DNA from: Xenopus tropicalis | Lineage: Eukaryota; Chordata; Amphibia; Anura; Pipidae | Length of the DNA: 64,000 bases | NCBI RefSeq assembly: GCF_000004195.4 | Contig: NC_030684.2 | Span: 104,671,929-104,735,928 of the forward strand | Direction: 5' to 3' | In this document: positions 1 through 11,300 of the stretch, piece by piece | Position numbering within the stretch: position 1 is the stretch's first letter | Layout: each line of letters starts with the position of its first letter | Program-made: the position numbers and the translations under genes | Notes under the pieces: model-generated | What the model saw: only the letters and a program-made list of their open reading frames with translations | Told to the model about the DNA's origin: nothing | The model's database searches: none

Positions 1-79
1 TAAGAAGTTTATTAATCTTGGAAAGATGGAGGAGAACTCTTGGCAACAAAACACAGCCCCAACCAAAAAAGTTGTAAAG
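1..79 (+). CDS. dlgap5: DLGAP5 exon (partial at left edge)
   Basis: Reads KKFINLGKMEENSWQQN and onward in frame, ending ...KKVVK, followed by the donor AAG|gtaagt at 80. It leaves phase 0, which matches the next exon at 991. Its 5' boundary is outside the window. Confidence 0.8.
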
Positions 80-3000
80 GTAAGTACCATTGGAGCTTAT
101 TGATAGGCTATCGCCACACTGGAAATGTGTTGGAATTTTGAAACTTCTTTTTTGGAACTGTGGAAATGTGTTGGAATTTTTAAAGTAAAAAATGTGGTGG
201 GGTTTTTTGTTTTTTTGTTTTTTTTAATTTGCAATGAATTTTGATATTTTTGTCTGACCTTTTTTGGAGGCTTTTAGGTATCCCGCCCCACCCCCCATTC
301 AGTGAGCATTCACTGCTATTGTCTTTTGCCTTTGGTGTGCCATTCTACTTCTTGCATTAGGTGTGCCATTCTATTTTGCTTGAATTGTATACTTAGCATT
401 TTGGCTCTGAAATCAGCATCTTGTGCCTACATCATGGCCAACAGTGGCTCCACATGCAGGCACAGGTGAAGGCTGATGCTAGCGTAGGAGCTGATTAGGC
501 CAACAATCAGCCCCATGAGGCAGTAGTCTTCAGGGTCGCCTTCAGAAACTTTGGGGCCCCACACAAGTTGTTTATATGGGTCCCCCATGAACACAAGCGT
601 GCAACATTTTGGCCGCACCCCTTGTGTGTGCAATATAAACAGCTGATGTAACTCCTATAAATATCAGTTTGTATAGAGTTCCACTAGTTAAGTCATTCAG
701 TTTATAGCGGGTCCCCAAGTTTAACCCCTTCCCACCTATCTGCCCTTGCTCTATGCTGCTATTGCTTGATATGGAAGGTTTTTACATCAGTTACATTAAC
801 TGCTTATCCTAAAGGGTGACAGCTCTATGGTTAAATTTTACCCAAGAGAATAAAGAAATATTTGTGCTCCCAGAGTACAGTAAAAATATTTTTTTACATG
901 CTTAGATTAAACAATTTAATACTTTTAAAATAAAATCTGCCCAGAGCTGCCATACATGATTATTCAATCAGTTCTTCTTATTAACAATAGAAGAAGATTG
1001 GCCCTGCTGCAACATCAAAGTCAACCCAAGGGGATAGTGGCAGGGCCGCTGCTCGAAGTCGCCTTGCTGCTATTAAAGCTGCCTTGAAAAACAAAGGAAA
1101 GCAGGAGGAGCCCACTGTAGAGGCCCCAGCACTTCCTACCCGATTTGATGAAGTTGTGTTTGATGCAGGGTTTTTTCGAGTTGAGAGCCCTGCCAAAGGC
1201 ACTAACAGTAAGTGGAATCTGCTTTGTTTCTGCACATTGAATCGGACAAAACATTGCTGCTGCCCTTTCTTTTGCAAGGAGCATTTCCTCCTGCAATAAA
1301 AAGGATTTATTAGGGATGCAACAAATTTGGTTAGGGATTCTGCCTTTTTCAGCAGGATTCGTATCCGGCCGAATCCACTTGCCTGGCTGAACCAAATCCT
1401 TAATCACATGACTTTTTGTCACATCAACATGGAAGTTGAATTTTTTCTTTAACACCTCCATGGCATTCAGTACTGTATTCGGCTGAATCCCTCACACAGG
1501 ATTTGGGGTTTGGCCGGATCCCAAAATAGTGAATTCAGTGCATCCCTACTTATTATACTTATGAGAGTCCGTATAAGTACGGAAGATATATCTTTCACAC
1601 AAGTCTTTTAATGCAGTGCTGATTAACAGTTCCAGAACACTTTATTTTGTTCCTCTCAGGTGTTAGGGCAAAATGCAATTCTTCTTGGTCATCCCCTACT
1701 ACACAGCCAAGCACAAATCGGATTCAGCAGTCGAAGAATCACAATGGTGAACAAATAACAGAAGTACCAAATTCTCCAGGCACTGTAAATTCCCCCATCA
1801 GGAAATCACTCTTTGATAACTCAGAAGAAGTAAGGTATGATATTTGTCCTGACATCTAAATGAGCCAAACACCTATGTAAATGTCCCAGTGTGTCATACA
1901 TTCATTGTGAAAAGCAAAAATGGGAAATTAGCTGATATTTATGTGCATCTTTGATGGCCCAGGGCCAGAGAGTTGCGCTGTCCAAAGGAAACGAGTTGCA
2001 ACTCTTTTCCTCATCTGCCAATGCATGTTATAGTAGCCAATATGGTGCATCAGTATAGCATCACCCAGCTGACAGATATCCATAGTACATGAATACCGGG
2101 CAGGAACAGCAGGCTGCTACTCTGTCTGTTGTGATGGTCCATGATTTTAATGGTGTGAGGAAAAATATACCTATACATAAGGGATATTCTGGTTAATAGT
2201 AGTTAGTCTAGCATTTCTTTTGTTACTTTTAGTGCATTTCCTCTCACATGGCACAGACTTTAACCCCTTGGTGACTTGTGTCCCTAGTAATGAAATATTT
2301 TTTTTATCTTTAGTGTACAGAGTGATGAACCTCATCCCATACCTTCTGTGGTGGAAACGGACAAGGCTGCCTGTGTAAGTCCCCTGTACCTAGCACTCGC
2401 CATTCTTGCGTAGTGACTTTATATTAATCATTAACTGTGTCCTGTAACCCTCTCAGGCTGTGCATGTAGCTGACCTGACAAAATACTTGGTACCCACTGA
2501 GACTTCCAGTATCCAGCTGTGTGACTCTCCGGCACCAGAGGACATCGGAATGGCACCTGCTAGAGCTCTGTTTGTGGAAGAGACTGCAGGGATTTCTGGC
2601 TCATTTGTTGATGATGTTTTCATGTGTAGCCCACAAACAAATGGTCCTGCACCACAACCCATATCTCCCACTAGAGAATCTGACGCAGTTTGTGGCAATC
2701 GAGGTTTGTTCAGTTTTGCTAAACATTCACACATATCAGTATGACTAAGTTCACTCCATTTGCTTTGGTTTCTAATGTGTTTCTTCACCCTTCCTAGATC
2801 TAAATGCTCTGAATGACCAACTGGACTTCCTGGGAAGCTGCACGCCTATCAATATGGTAGAGAAGTAACCCTTGTATTCACAAATCCTTTTGTTATTTGC
2901 ATATATTGTATATACGGTCGTGTCATGATTCAACTTTATTTCCAACATGGTTCTTAAATTGTATAGTAGACAGTTTGTTTGTTTATAGGTATTAAAGCAG

Positions 3001-3913
3001 CTGTTTCACCTTTTGCTATATTAAACATTTTCTTTATATAAAAAGGCTCTCAAGTTTGGTTTCTTTCCCTTATTAAGGAGACTTTTTCTAATACAACAGT
3101 GTTATAGTGATATGCAATGCAGTCATGATGCAGTATTTAGTTGGCAGGTGTAGTTATGAAGAAAGTGAGAATTAGCAATTTCAACAGAATGTGTACTGAT
3201 TTGAATACACCTGCTAATAAGAAAATATTCTTGCAGAACCATACATACATTCTTCATAGGTCCTTGTATTTTACCATATGAGATGCAGTAACAGTGTTGT
3301 GTTTGAGAGAGAATAAGGCTATCTACACACAAAGCCAGCTAAAAAACACAAAAGACTTCCAACAACTAAACCCCTATATGTTGGATATATCATATGTTGG
3401 GATTCCATTGCATATGGTGTTCCATTTAGGTGTAGGGAATAAGTGCGTAAAGGCATTGTCCTGGGGTACTCTCTCTGCACCATGTTTCTTTTGATTTCAG
3501 ACTGATCCCTTTAACTGGGACATGTGCAATAAGGTAATTTCCCACGATCCTATCACAGGACTGGTGCATGCACAACTATAGTAACATTTTTGAATTTACT
3601 ATGCTGCACTGGTGCAAGGGAATCCCTGGGGGAAATGGAAACATGGTGGCACTGAGGAGGAAAGTGCCCCAGGCCTTTTTTTTTTTTTTTTTTTTTTACT
3701 GGAGTCTATAAGTTAGTGATTCATTTTGCTGGGGTGCCTCCCCCAGAGTAAACATGATTTTCCCTGTCCTTTTAGGAAGAAAATAAGTTCTATAGTTATT
3801 GCGTTCAGCCTTTAATTCACATTTTCTCTTTCCAGATAAACCATGTTCCCTTTAAATGCGATGCAGTTGCTATGGCCAACGATTTGATAGTATTTTCACC
3901 GCTTGACAAGTGA
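1..3913 (+). CDS. dlgap5: DLGAP5 (HURP), 3' part of gene, eight exons
   Basis: Spliced coding sequence: 1-79, 991-1207, 1660-1834, 2314-2374, 2457-2703, 2798-2856, 3501-3533, 3836-3913. All junctions are GT/AG and keep one open frame to a TGA at 3911-3913. Recognition rests on the exon at 991, which reads RSRLAAIKAALKNKGK and then FDEVVFDAGFFRVESPAKG, the conserved block of HURP, and on the C-terminus NDLIVFSPLDK, which resembles the vertebrate end (NLITFSP-type). HURP is a Ran-regulated microtubule-bundling protein of kinetochore fibres and an Aurora-A substrate; that is family knowledge. The 5' exons, including the N-terminal microtubule-binding part, are outside the window. It runs tail to tail with LGALS3. 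An ORF continuing past 2856 to a stop at 2866-2868 could give a short alternative end if that intron were retained. Confidence 0.93.
991..1207 (+). CDS. dlgap5: DLGAP5 exon with conserved HURP core motif
   Basis: The acceptor is ttaacaatag|AAG and the donor ACA|gtaagt. It carries the RSRLAAIK and VVFDAGFFRVESP motifs characteristic of HURP. The 217 nt leave phase 1, which the exon at 1660 completes. Confidence 0.92.
1311..1550. mobile_element. hAT-like MITE with TAGGGATGCA ends, in a DLGAP5 intron
   Basis: The ends read TAGGGATGCA and TGCATCCCTA, and the inner parts carry matching 'ggattcg...gccgaatcc' arms. Related ends occur at about 7900-7911, 9535-9546, 31282-31292 and 38760-38942. No transposase is encoded, so it is a non-autonomous element. 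Confidence 0.6.
1660..1834 (+). CDS. dlgap5: DLGAP5 exon
   Basis: The acceptor is cctctcag|GTG. Two adjacent donors exist, GAA|gtaagg at 1830 and AAG|gtatga at 1835. Only the second keeps the downstream exon open: joining at 1830 meets TGA after three codons. The segment includes SPIRKSLFD, a serine- and proline-rich stretch that could carry mitotic kinase sites (inference). Confidence 0.85.
2314..2374 (+). CDS. dlgap5: DLGAP5 short exon
   Basis: The acceptor follows a T-rich tract (tttatctttag|TGT) and the donor is TGT|gtaagt. It encodes SVQSDEPHPIPSVVETDKAA in frame with both neighbours; 61 nt takes phase 2 to phase 0. Confidence 0.85.
2457..2703 (+). CDS. dlgap5: DLGAP5 exon
   Basis: The acceptor is cctctcag|GCT and the donor CGAG|gtttgt, a weaker but usable donor. 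It encodes a Ser/Pro-rich acidic region of about 82 residues, beginning AVHVADLTKYLVPTE, with no recognised domain. Confidence 0.88.
2798..2856 (+). CDS. dlgap5: DLGAP5 exon
   Basis: The acceptor is cacccttcctag|ATC and the donor ATG|gtagag. It encodes DLNALNDQLDFLGSCTPINM. Reading through the donor gives VEK and a stop, a possible alternative C-terminus. Confidence 0.82.
3501..3533 (+). CDS. dlgap5: DLGAP5 33-nt exon
   Basis: The acceptor is ttgatttcag|ACT and the donor AAG|gtaatt. It encodes TDPFNWDMCNK, exactly 11 codons in phase 0, so skipping it would keep the frame. Confidence 0.82.
3836..3913 (+). CDS. dlgap5: DLGAP5 terminal coding exon
   Basis: The acceptor is ctctttccag|ATA. It encodes INHVPFKCDAVAMANDLIVF followed by SPLDK and TGA. 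The NDLIVFSPL ending matches the conserved C-terminal tail of HURP. Confidence 0.88.
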   Translation: MNHVPFKCDAVAMANDLIVFSPLDK

Positions 3914-5022
3914 AAACATGCAAAGGATTTTAAAGCAGAACCTGGAAGTATTGGACTCATAAGAATGAAAAGCCAAGCCCATGTGCTGTGAAACATTCAG
4001 CATGATTTGTTTCACAGGAAGAGCCTGTTTTATTCTGACTTATTGTGTTAATTTTATTCATGCCGTCAGTGACTTGCTTGGCAACTGCTTACCTATATTA
4101 ACTGTATTATATTCCTTGGGATATTATCTTATTGCTATCAGCATTTTATTTTCAAAACAGGATTTGTAGTGAGAGTGTGTGTGTGTGTGACTGTAGTACA
4201 GAGACAATGCAAGATGTATTTATATATGTTTATTAATGCTAAGATCATGAGCAAGCCAGCTCTTCTGGTATTGACTTGTGATATGGTTGTTCTATTAAGA
4301 TCCTCTGTATATAAGTTAGATGGAAGATGTTAGTTGGTTTTCTGTGGAGTAAAATGTTTTTTTACTATTGTGTTCTGGTTTTCTGTTTGGAACTGACCAA
4401 AGGTTTAGCTGAAACTGTAGTGACTCGGGATAAAGAAGCATGGTGTAGCTGGGCCGATGCCTGACTCGGGATAAAGACGCGGTGTAGCAGACTGCACTCA
4501 ATGGGCCATTAGATTAACAAATGAACTAGATTATCTTAAAGTGTTACATTTGTTATGTTGTAATACAATTACACAGCAATAACCTATTCATAGATCATTT
4601 GCTTCAACTCCCTTTAAAGCTGAATTTAATATAACAGTCTAGGGAATATTTAATCAAGCTGAAGTAGTCTTAAATTAATGGCAGTATTAATTTGGCCCTT
4701 TTGGTTCATCATTATATGGCCACCACTGTGTTAGCCATACATGCCAAGGCAGTCAGGAAAATCCGCCCTATCTTCTGCATCTCTGGGCCCCTGAGGAGCA
4801 TGTCTGTAGAGAACCTTGTGATCTCACTGTACTGCAGTCTGGCAGGATAGATTGTTCAGAAAAAGGAGGGTTATTGGGCATCTGCTTAGCTAGAAACTAG
4901 AACAGCTGAACATGTCAGATTGGTTGGTCTGTGTGGTGCTGTCTTATCTAGACAGACAAGTCCAGGTTTGTAACTTTCTAGCAATGACGTTATTACCAGA
5001 TATTTGTATTACAATGCAATAT
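3914..5022. other. Convergent intergenic/3' UTR region between DLGAP5 and LGALS3
   Basis: It holds the DLGAP5 3' UTR. No canonical AATAAA was found on the plus strand here, so the cleavage site is undetermined. A short GT run lies near 4175-4190. A segment containing 'tgactcgggataaag' occurs twice between about 4420 and 4480. No further gene was recognised. Confidence 0.6.
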
Positions 5023-5028
5023 TTTATT
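5023..5028 (-). terminator. lgals3: Likely LGALS3 polyadenylation signal
   Basis: TTTATT on the plus strand is AATAAA on the minus strand, about 126 nt downstream of the LGALS3 stop codon. The distance is reasonable for a short 3' UTR; other signals cannot be excluded. Confidence 0.5.
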
Positions 5029-5153
5029 TTCCAGTAAGAACCACAAACAATTTAATTACTGTAACAAAAGTTCATTGGTTGAATTAACATCTTGGCATAG
5101 TGGCTGAGCCAGTTACAAAGGAGTTCTCTACAAATTTCATAAATCATAAATCC

Positions 5154-5309
5154 TCAGGCCATGGAAGGAGTAACCTCATTTAAAGTAACATCACCAGCAA
5201 TACACACACTCCTGATTTCATGTAGCTCCTTCACCCTGTGGACGTACTGGAAAAGAGTTTCGTTGTTTATAGCCACTTTGTAATGGTCAGCTTCACACAT
5301 GACTTGGAG
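5154..5309 (-). CDS. lgals3: LGALS3 last coding exon
   Basis: The minus-strand acceptor is ccccaccag|CTC. It encodes [17 protein letters not shown] and onward to VTPSMA and TGA. This is the C-terminal half of the lectin fold (cf. FKVQVLVEPDHFKVAVND-type galectin-3). It is 156 nt, the same coding length as the last exon of the galectin gene at 27395. Confidence 0.94.
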   Translation of the reverse strand, partial: LQVMCEADHYKVAINNETLFQYVHRVKELHEIRSVCIAGDVTLNEVTPSMA

Positions 5310-8300
5310 CTGGTGGGGAGAGATATAAAATACGTTAGATATATATGCGCACAGATATTCCTAAAAGATTAGGAAACACTGTTTATTCTGCATTTAATCT
5401 ATTAATCAGCTTTAGCTGTTGAAAAATAGTGTTTTGCGTGCTTGCCCTTAGGGTGAAGACACATGGAGCTACTCGTAGCAGCTGCTTGTCAGAGCTACTG
5501 AAGTAGACAATACTGATCATTTACTGATGATTGTCTCTAAGAGGCAATTCTCAGTACTGTCCATGGCAGGGTATGATTTGGAGTTAAGTAGGTTAGTGTG
5601 TTTTCACCCTTATGTGGCTGCCTGGTCGGCGCTGACCTACAGAAGGTATAGTGAAATCATGTGCCAACTGAAGCTTAGTATTAAGTATCCAGTTCATGGA
5701 AGGGAAACAATTTCAGTAAAAAAAAAAAAACAATCTGGTTGCCCACATAACCTAGGGGCAGAGAATAGATTCTTGTTGATGCTGATGTTTTATGTGATTC
5801 CCCATTAGGGCCAAGACACCCGGGGCGATTAGTCGCCTAGAGAATTATGCGCATTGGTGCAACAATCCACATGACCAAATTCATCGCGACTAATCACCCC
5901 GTGTGTCTTCGCCCTTAGAGTTGCATGGTCTGATGCAAGTCGCACTATAAGCAAGAGGCTCTATGTTAAATCAATAGTCATTTATCTCTACAGAATCCTG
6001 GAAGCTCCTGTATTGTTGGCTTATAGCAAACATTAATTGACTAGTCCACAGACTACAATAATAGTCACTAGTAAGTAGTTTTGTATTGTAGCAATACAAA
6101 ACATGGGCACAACTTCTAACATCTAAATTCTACATGTGGGGTTGGAGGAGGTTTATTTATCAACTAAGTGACAAGTACCAACTGGTAGAAGTCATATCTA
6201 CTGCTCATGATACATGTTTCTTTGAAGAAGCAAAAATGATTCTGACATGGGGTGTTTCTGGGCCTGCTATTTAAGGCAACCTGTATAACAGGATCCTGAG
6301 GTCCTCTTGAGAAACCAGTAAGGGGGACACTTTATATTGCAATGTTGAAGAATTCCTTCCTCCAGAAGGAATTCAGTAGTAGCAAAGCATTGTGTTCTAT
6401 GTATTTATTGTCACACCCTCATGACTTACAGAATTTGGTCTCTCAGGGTGGTCAAGGTGAAGTCCGCACTCAGACCACTCTCCAATCTTGGGTGCTTAGT
6501 CAATTGTAATTATATAAGAAGAAAGTATACCAGCACTCTATTCCATGAATAGTGATTATCTTTTATTTCATTCCATTGCAAATTCCAATGTTTTGGTCCA
6601 ACTGGGGGATCTTTATCAAGGATAAAGTGGGACCGAAGCATTGGAATTTGTATATATATTATATATACACATGCAAAAGAAGGCTCTGCTTGGAGTAAAA
6701 CTGTGTCTGTGCTTCCAACACTTGCCACCAAGCCAGAAATATAAAAACTTGCACCTACTTCGAGGCCACTAGGAGCAACATCAAAGGGGGTGGTGAGCAA
6801 CATGTTGCCCCCGGGCCACTGGTTGGGGATCACTTCTAGATTGTTTTTTTTTTTTTTTTTTTTGCATTCTCAATTGAATAAAAGTATTTTGGTAATCAAA
6901 GGATGGTTTTTAAACATCTGGCCACTAGATGTCATCATCTACCAGATTTATAGTGTAGGTGTACAGTACTCTGTATTCTATTCTGTGAAATTCTAGGGTC
7001 CATGTTCCTGCCAGATGTTAAAATGGCTGCTTTAGCCAATAGTGCACAGGCAATGTTGAGCCTTTTTTTCAATTTTGTAATCAGCTGGGAGACAACCGAT
7101 ACTGGTACATTATCAAGTGATGATTGTCTGTGGGCAAATTGTACTGGATGCTTTCAGGATATACCAATTTAAATGAATGCAGGGGCAAGGAGCACTTTGT
7201 CCCCTGCCCAACAAGCTAAAGAACCCCAGAGTGGTAAGTGCCTTAACATTAAAATTGCTATCCTGCCTCCCTGATCACCAAAAACAACTTGTTGGCATTT
7301 AAACCCTTGTAATTTTGTCACCAACAGAATAATCACAGGGTGCAAGATAGTGCATAGATATATTTTAAAAGTAAAAAAAAAAAAAAAAATGGGGAGGTGT
7401 TTTTGTCTAAGGTCTCGATTTGTCACAATTTAAGAAGAACATGAGAACAATGCACCTCCACAATAAATTCAGAATAGAGAATGCCATGCCAATCTCATCA
7501 TATCATTGTCTGTCTGTCTGTACACATGTATTCGTATGTGAATGTCTGATTTACAGAGGGGCTTCAAAGAAAGGGATAATGATATGATTTTATCAGTGTG
7601 GGGTTTTCCCTCCATGCTGGAATTATAAGGGAGGGAACTGTTTGCTTCTGTAACCCTGGCAAGGCTGGGAAGCCAAATAAAACAGTGGCTTTCACGTTAC
7701 TTTCATATGTGTACCCTTATAAGCCCTGTGATTGTGAATCCTTCATCTGGAGAGTCTACTTGCTGACTTTAATGCTGATTGTAGACCACATATCTAAAAT
7801 CATATGATGATTAAGTTTGGTTAGCTAGGCACTAAGGTTCTGGCAAATTCCAAGAAATGCTAGCATTTAGCCAAATCCCAAACCAAATTCTGGATTCAGT
7901 GCATCCCTACATGTTATCCATTTTGCTATATACAGTATGTATGTATACAGATATACATAGATATAGATGCACACACACATACACAAATGCCAGTGAAACT
8001 GCCTCCTGCATAACACATGCACTTTTCTGAAAGAAAAAAATATTTACCTTAAAAGGCTGGCCTGCTACGAATGGAAACTTTTGAGCATGTCGCTCTTCAT
8101 GTCCCCATTTGTTATGGATCATTGAATTGCGCACAATAACATGGGGTCTTTCATCAAAACGTGGGTTGATGTGCATGGCAATATCATGGCCTCTTCTGAA
8201 GTCAATGGCAAATCTATTGAGCAAAAGGAAAGGCTGAGCATTAGCCATCCCTGGGTACAGAATTTGCCCCAGTTGAAACAGGACAAGAACACAATGCTGA

Positions 8301-11300
8301 ATGGTAGCAATCTCACAACATACATGGAATATATATATTGCAGTAAAAGCATTTATGATAAACTGCAGTTTCTATAATATAAGAAAGAGCAAACAGGGAA
8401 AGATAAACTGAAATGTGTAATCCAGTTCCTGACATTTTCAGTCTTCCAGTCCCAATGCCATTAAGAAGAGACAAAATGTAGTATACATGAGAATAAGAAT
8501 ACGTGTGGTTTTGATACAGCTAGCAGGCAGAAATATCCTGTTCTAGCATCCCACCCCCTCAGACCTGTAAGACATGTTAGCCATTTTTTCATGTAGCTCA
8601 ACTTTGGGGAATACATAGTGGAGAATAGGTCAACTGTGGGCTTTAAAGGAGGCATGTATTCAGTTGTACAGAACTAAAGCGCAAGAAATTAATGTTTGGA
8701 TTCAGTTTGGCTGAACACTGGGCATAAAAGGGGTAGTTTTGCAACTAGCTTTAATTTGTGTATTGTATTGTTTTTTTAATTATTTAGCAGCTCTCCAGTT
8801 TGGAATTTCAGCAGCTGCCTGGTTGCTAGGGCCTTGTTTACCTTAGTAACCAGGCAGCAGTTAGAATGAGAGACTGCAATATGAATAAGAGTGTGCCCGA
8901 TTAGAAAGATAAGGAATAAAAAGTCAGAATGATTACAAAATTGTAAGCTCACAGATCAATAGTTTTTTTGGCTGCCAGGGTCAGTGACTCCCCATGTGAA
9001 AGTTAGAAAGATGTCAAAGAGGAAGGCAAATAATTCACTATAAAAAATAAATGATGAAGAGGAATAGCAATGTTGCTTGGAACAAGACATTCTATAACAT
9101 ACTAAAAGTTAACTTGAAAGTGAACCATCCCTTAAAGAGCATGGTCCTAGATTAACACCAAGGTAGGCCTCTGACCTGATATTTGGATTTATATTTGTCC
9201 CATTGTTTGTAATTGCTTGGCTTTTGCCTGTTACATGGGTTTGTCTTTCCCCGCTGTATAGTACTAGGCAGCAACAAATCCATCACTTTTGGGTTAAGCA
9301 GAATATTGAGTGCTCCAAAAAAGACACTGTTGAACACCAGGCCCAATCTGAACCCTAATCTGTATAGTCAGATGTTCATTTTAAAACATGGGATTGTAGG
9401 TGAACAAATAATTGTTGTATCCAGTTCAGAGTTTACAAGATTTTAATATTTAGATTCACTTGGACAGGGATTTGGACAAATTCATTGTTTTCAGTCATAC
9501 AAAAACAGCTAGGACCGGGCCAAACTCTAGACTCGGTGCATCCCTACTGCGTATAGTATAATATGTTGGCACTATATAGGAGTATATTATAAAAAAAATA
9601 AAAACACACACATACAGCACAAAGGTGAGGGTTTTTTTTTTGTTTTTAAAGCATATTGACTTTTTGTTAATGATAATGAGGATGTTAAAATATTAAGGAC
9701 ATCAAATTTCTCGAATGCTGCCTACAGTCAATATAACTGCTACCATCTGGGTTTTAGATTTACCTCTTTGCATTTGGGTTAACTGTGCCATGAATTGTGA
9801 TCACTAGACGGTGTACAACCCCAGATGGCAGAGGAAGTTCATACGGAACTTTCTGTAACACAAAAACATGAGTCAGTAAGTTACACATTTTACTGCTAAA
9901 TATACTAGCAACACAGTGATGCCCTAACTCTTATTGCCAGCTGTGTAATGGTGTTACATTCACATGCATCACATAGTGCCCTGGCTTAAATCGGACCCCA
10001 GACTACTAGCATTGTGTAACATTAGCATTGCAACTATACAGGTATCTAAATACACCCCTAGCGCAGTAGTGACGTCACATTCACTCTGCAAGGGACGTGC
10101 CTTCCGCAGCACTACCAGGCCCCCTACCCCTCACACCCATAATCCCGCCAGCTCCATCACCAGATTTTCTAAGGAAATCCATGGTGATGGCTGGGGCATT
10201 TGTTTTTTAAAAATTATAAATCTAATATATAGGCACCAGAGGGCCACCCCAGGCACAAGCCCTCTGGGTGCCTATATAAAAATATGCCCCTGTAACTCAT
10301 ATATGTATTGACTGTAGTACTAGCAAAACCAACAGATTAACAAACGTTTGCTAGAATACTCCACATGGCATGAACCTGGAACGCAAGAGAAATTGTATGG
10401 CCATGCAGACATAGGAGCTGAATTATATATATACCCCAATATCATAGCTTATTGGATACTTGGATATATCATTTATAAGTTGGGGGTGCTTGTGCCATCA
10501 CCCTTAAAGAGCAGATCTGCTCCCTTAGGGGGATGGCCCACAGAAAGATTAACAGTTAAATCTCGACTACTGCAGGCGACTAATCTCCCCAAAATGCCTT
10601 CCCACAAGCAATAAAGCGAATCACTGTTGGAAAGGCAAATGCGTGGTTTCATTTTCCAAAGTTGCGGGAAGTTTCCTCCTGCAGGAAATTTTACGCAACT
10701 TTCAGAAAACAAAGCGATGTGTATGCTTTACCACTTTATTGCCGACAGACAGGCATTTCAGGGAGATTATTCGCCCACGGTTGATTAACCATGAACCATC
10801 ATCCTAATGCAACTCCATTTATCTGTACCAACAAGTGCAGCCTCCCCATAACCCCACCTACGGGGCCAAACAATCGAATTAGAACAACGGGTATAGGTGC
10901 AGTCGGTCTGGGGACCACATCAATAAGCCAATTCGGTCCCCAATCCAACTGAAAAGTCAATCCTGCCCAATCAAGATCTGCCCGATTTTAGGCCAGACCC
11001 GTCGTTTGTGCCAATACATGGGCCAATAAGTTGCTGGCCGATATCGGCAGCTAGAATTGGTTAGTGTATGGACAAAACGTTGATTTTATTAACATGAAAC
11101 CCTGAGACACCAGGAGCTGTGAAAGATACTTTGGTTGCCCCCCTAGTAAGTGGGAGTGAGTCATTGTGCAAAGATAAGCCAGTATGGGGTAATGTGGTGG
11201 AAAGATGTAAAGAGTCTTTTATCCCTTTTTGCTGAAACATAGGCCTATACTTGGCAGCATGCAGTCATTTTATAACAGAATACAGCTTTATATAAAGTAT

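Noticed and set aside
1021..1461. 146-codon minus-strand frame
   Set aside because: It is opposite to a secure DLGAP5 exon and a hAT MITE, with no conserved motif.
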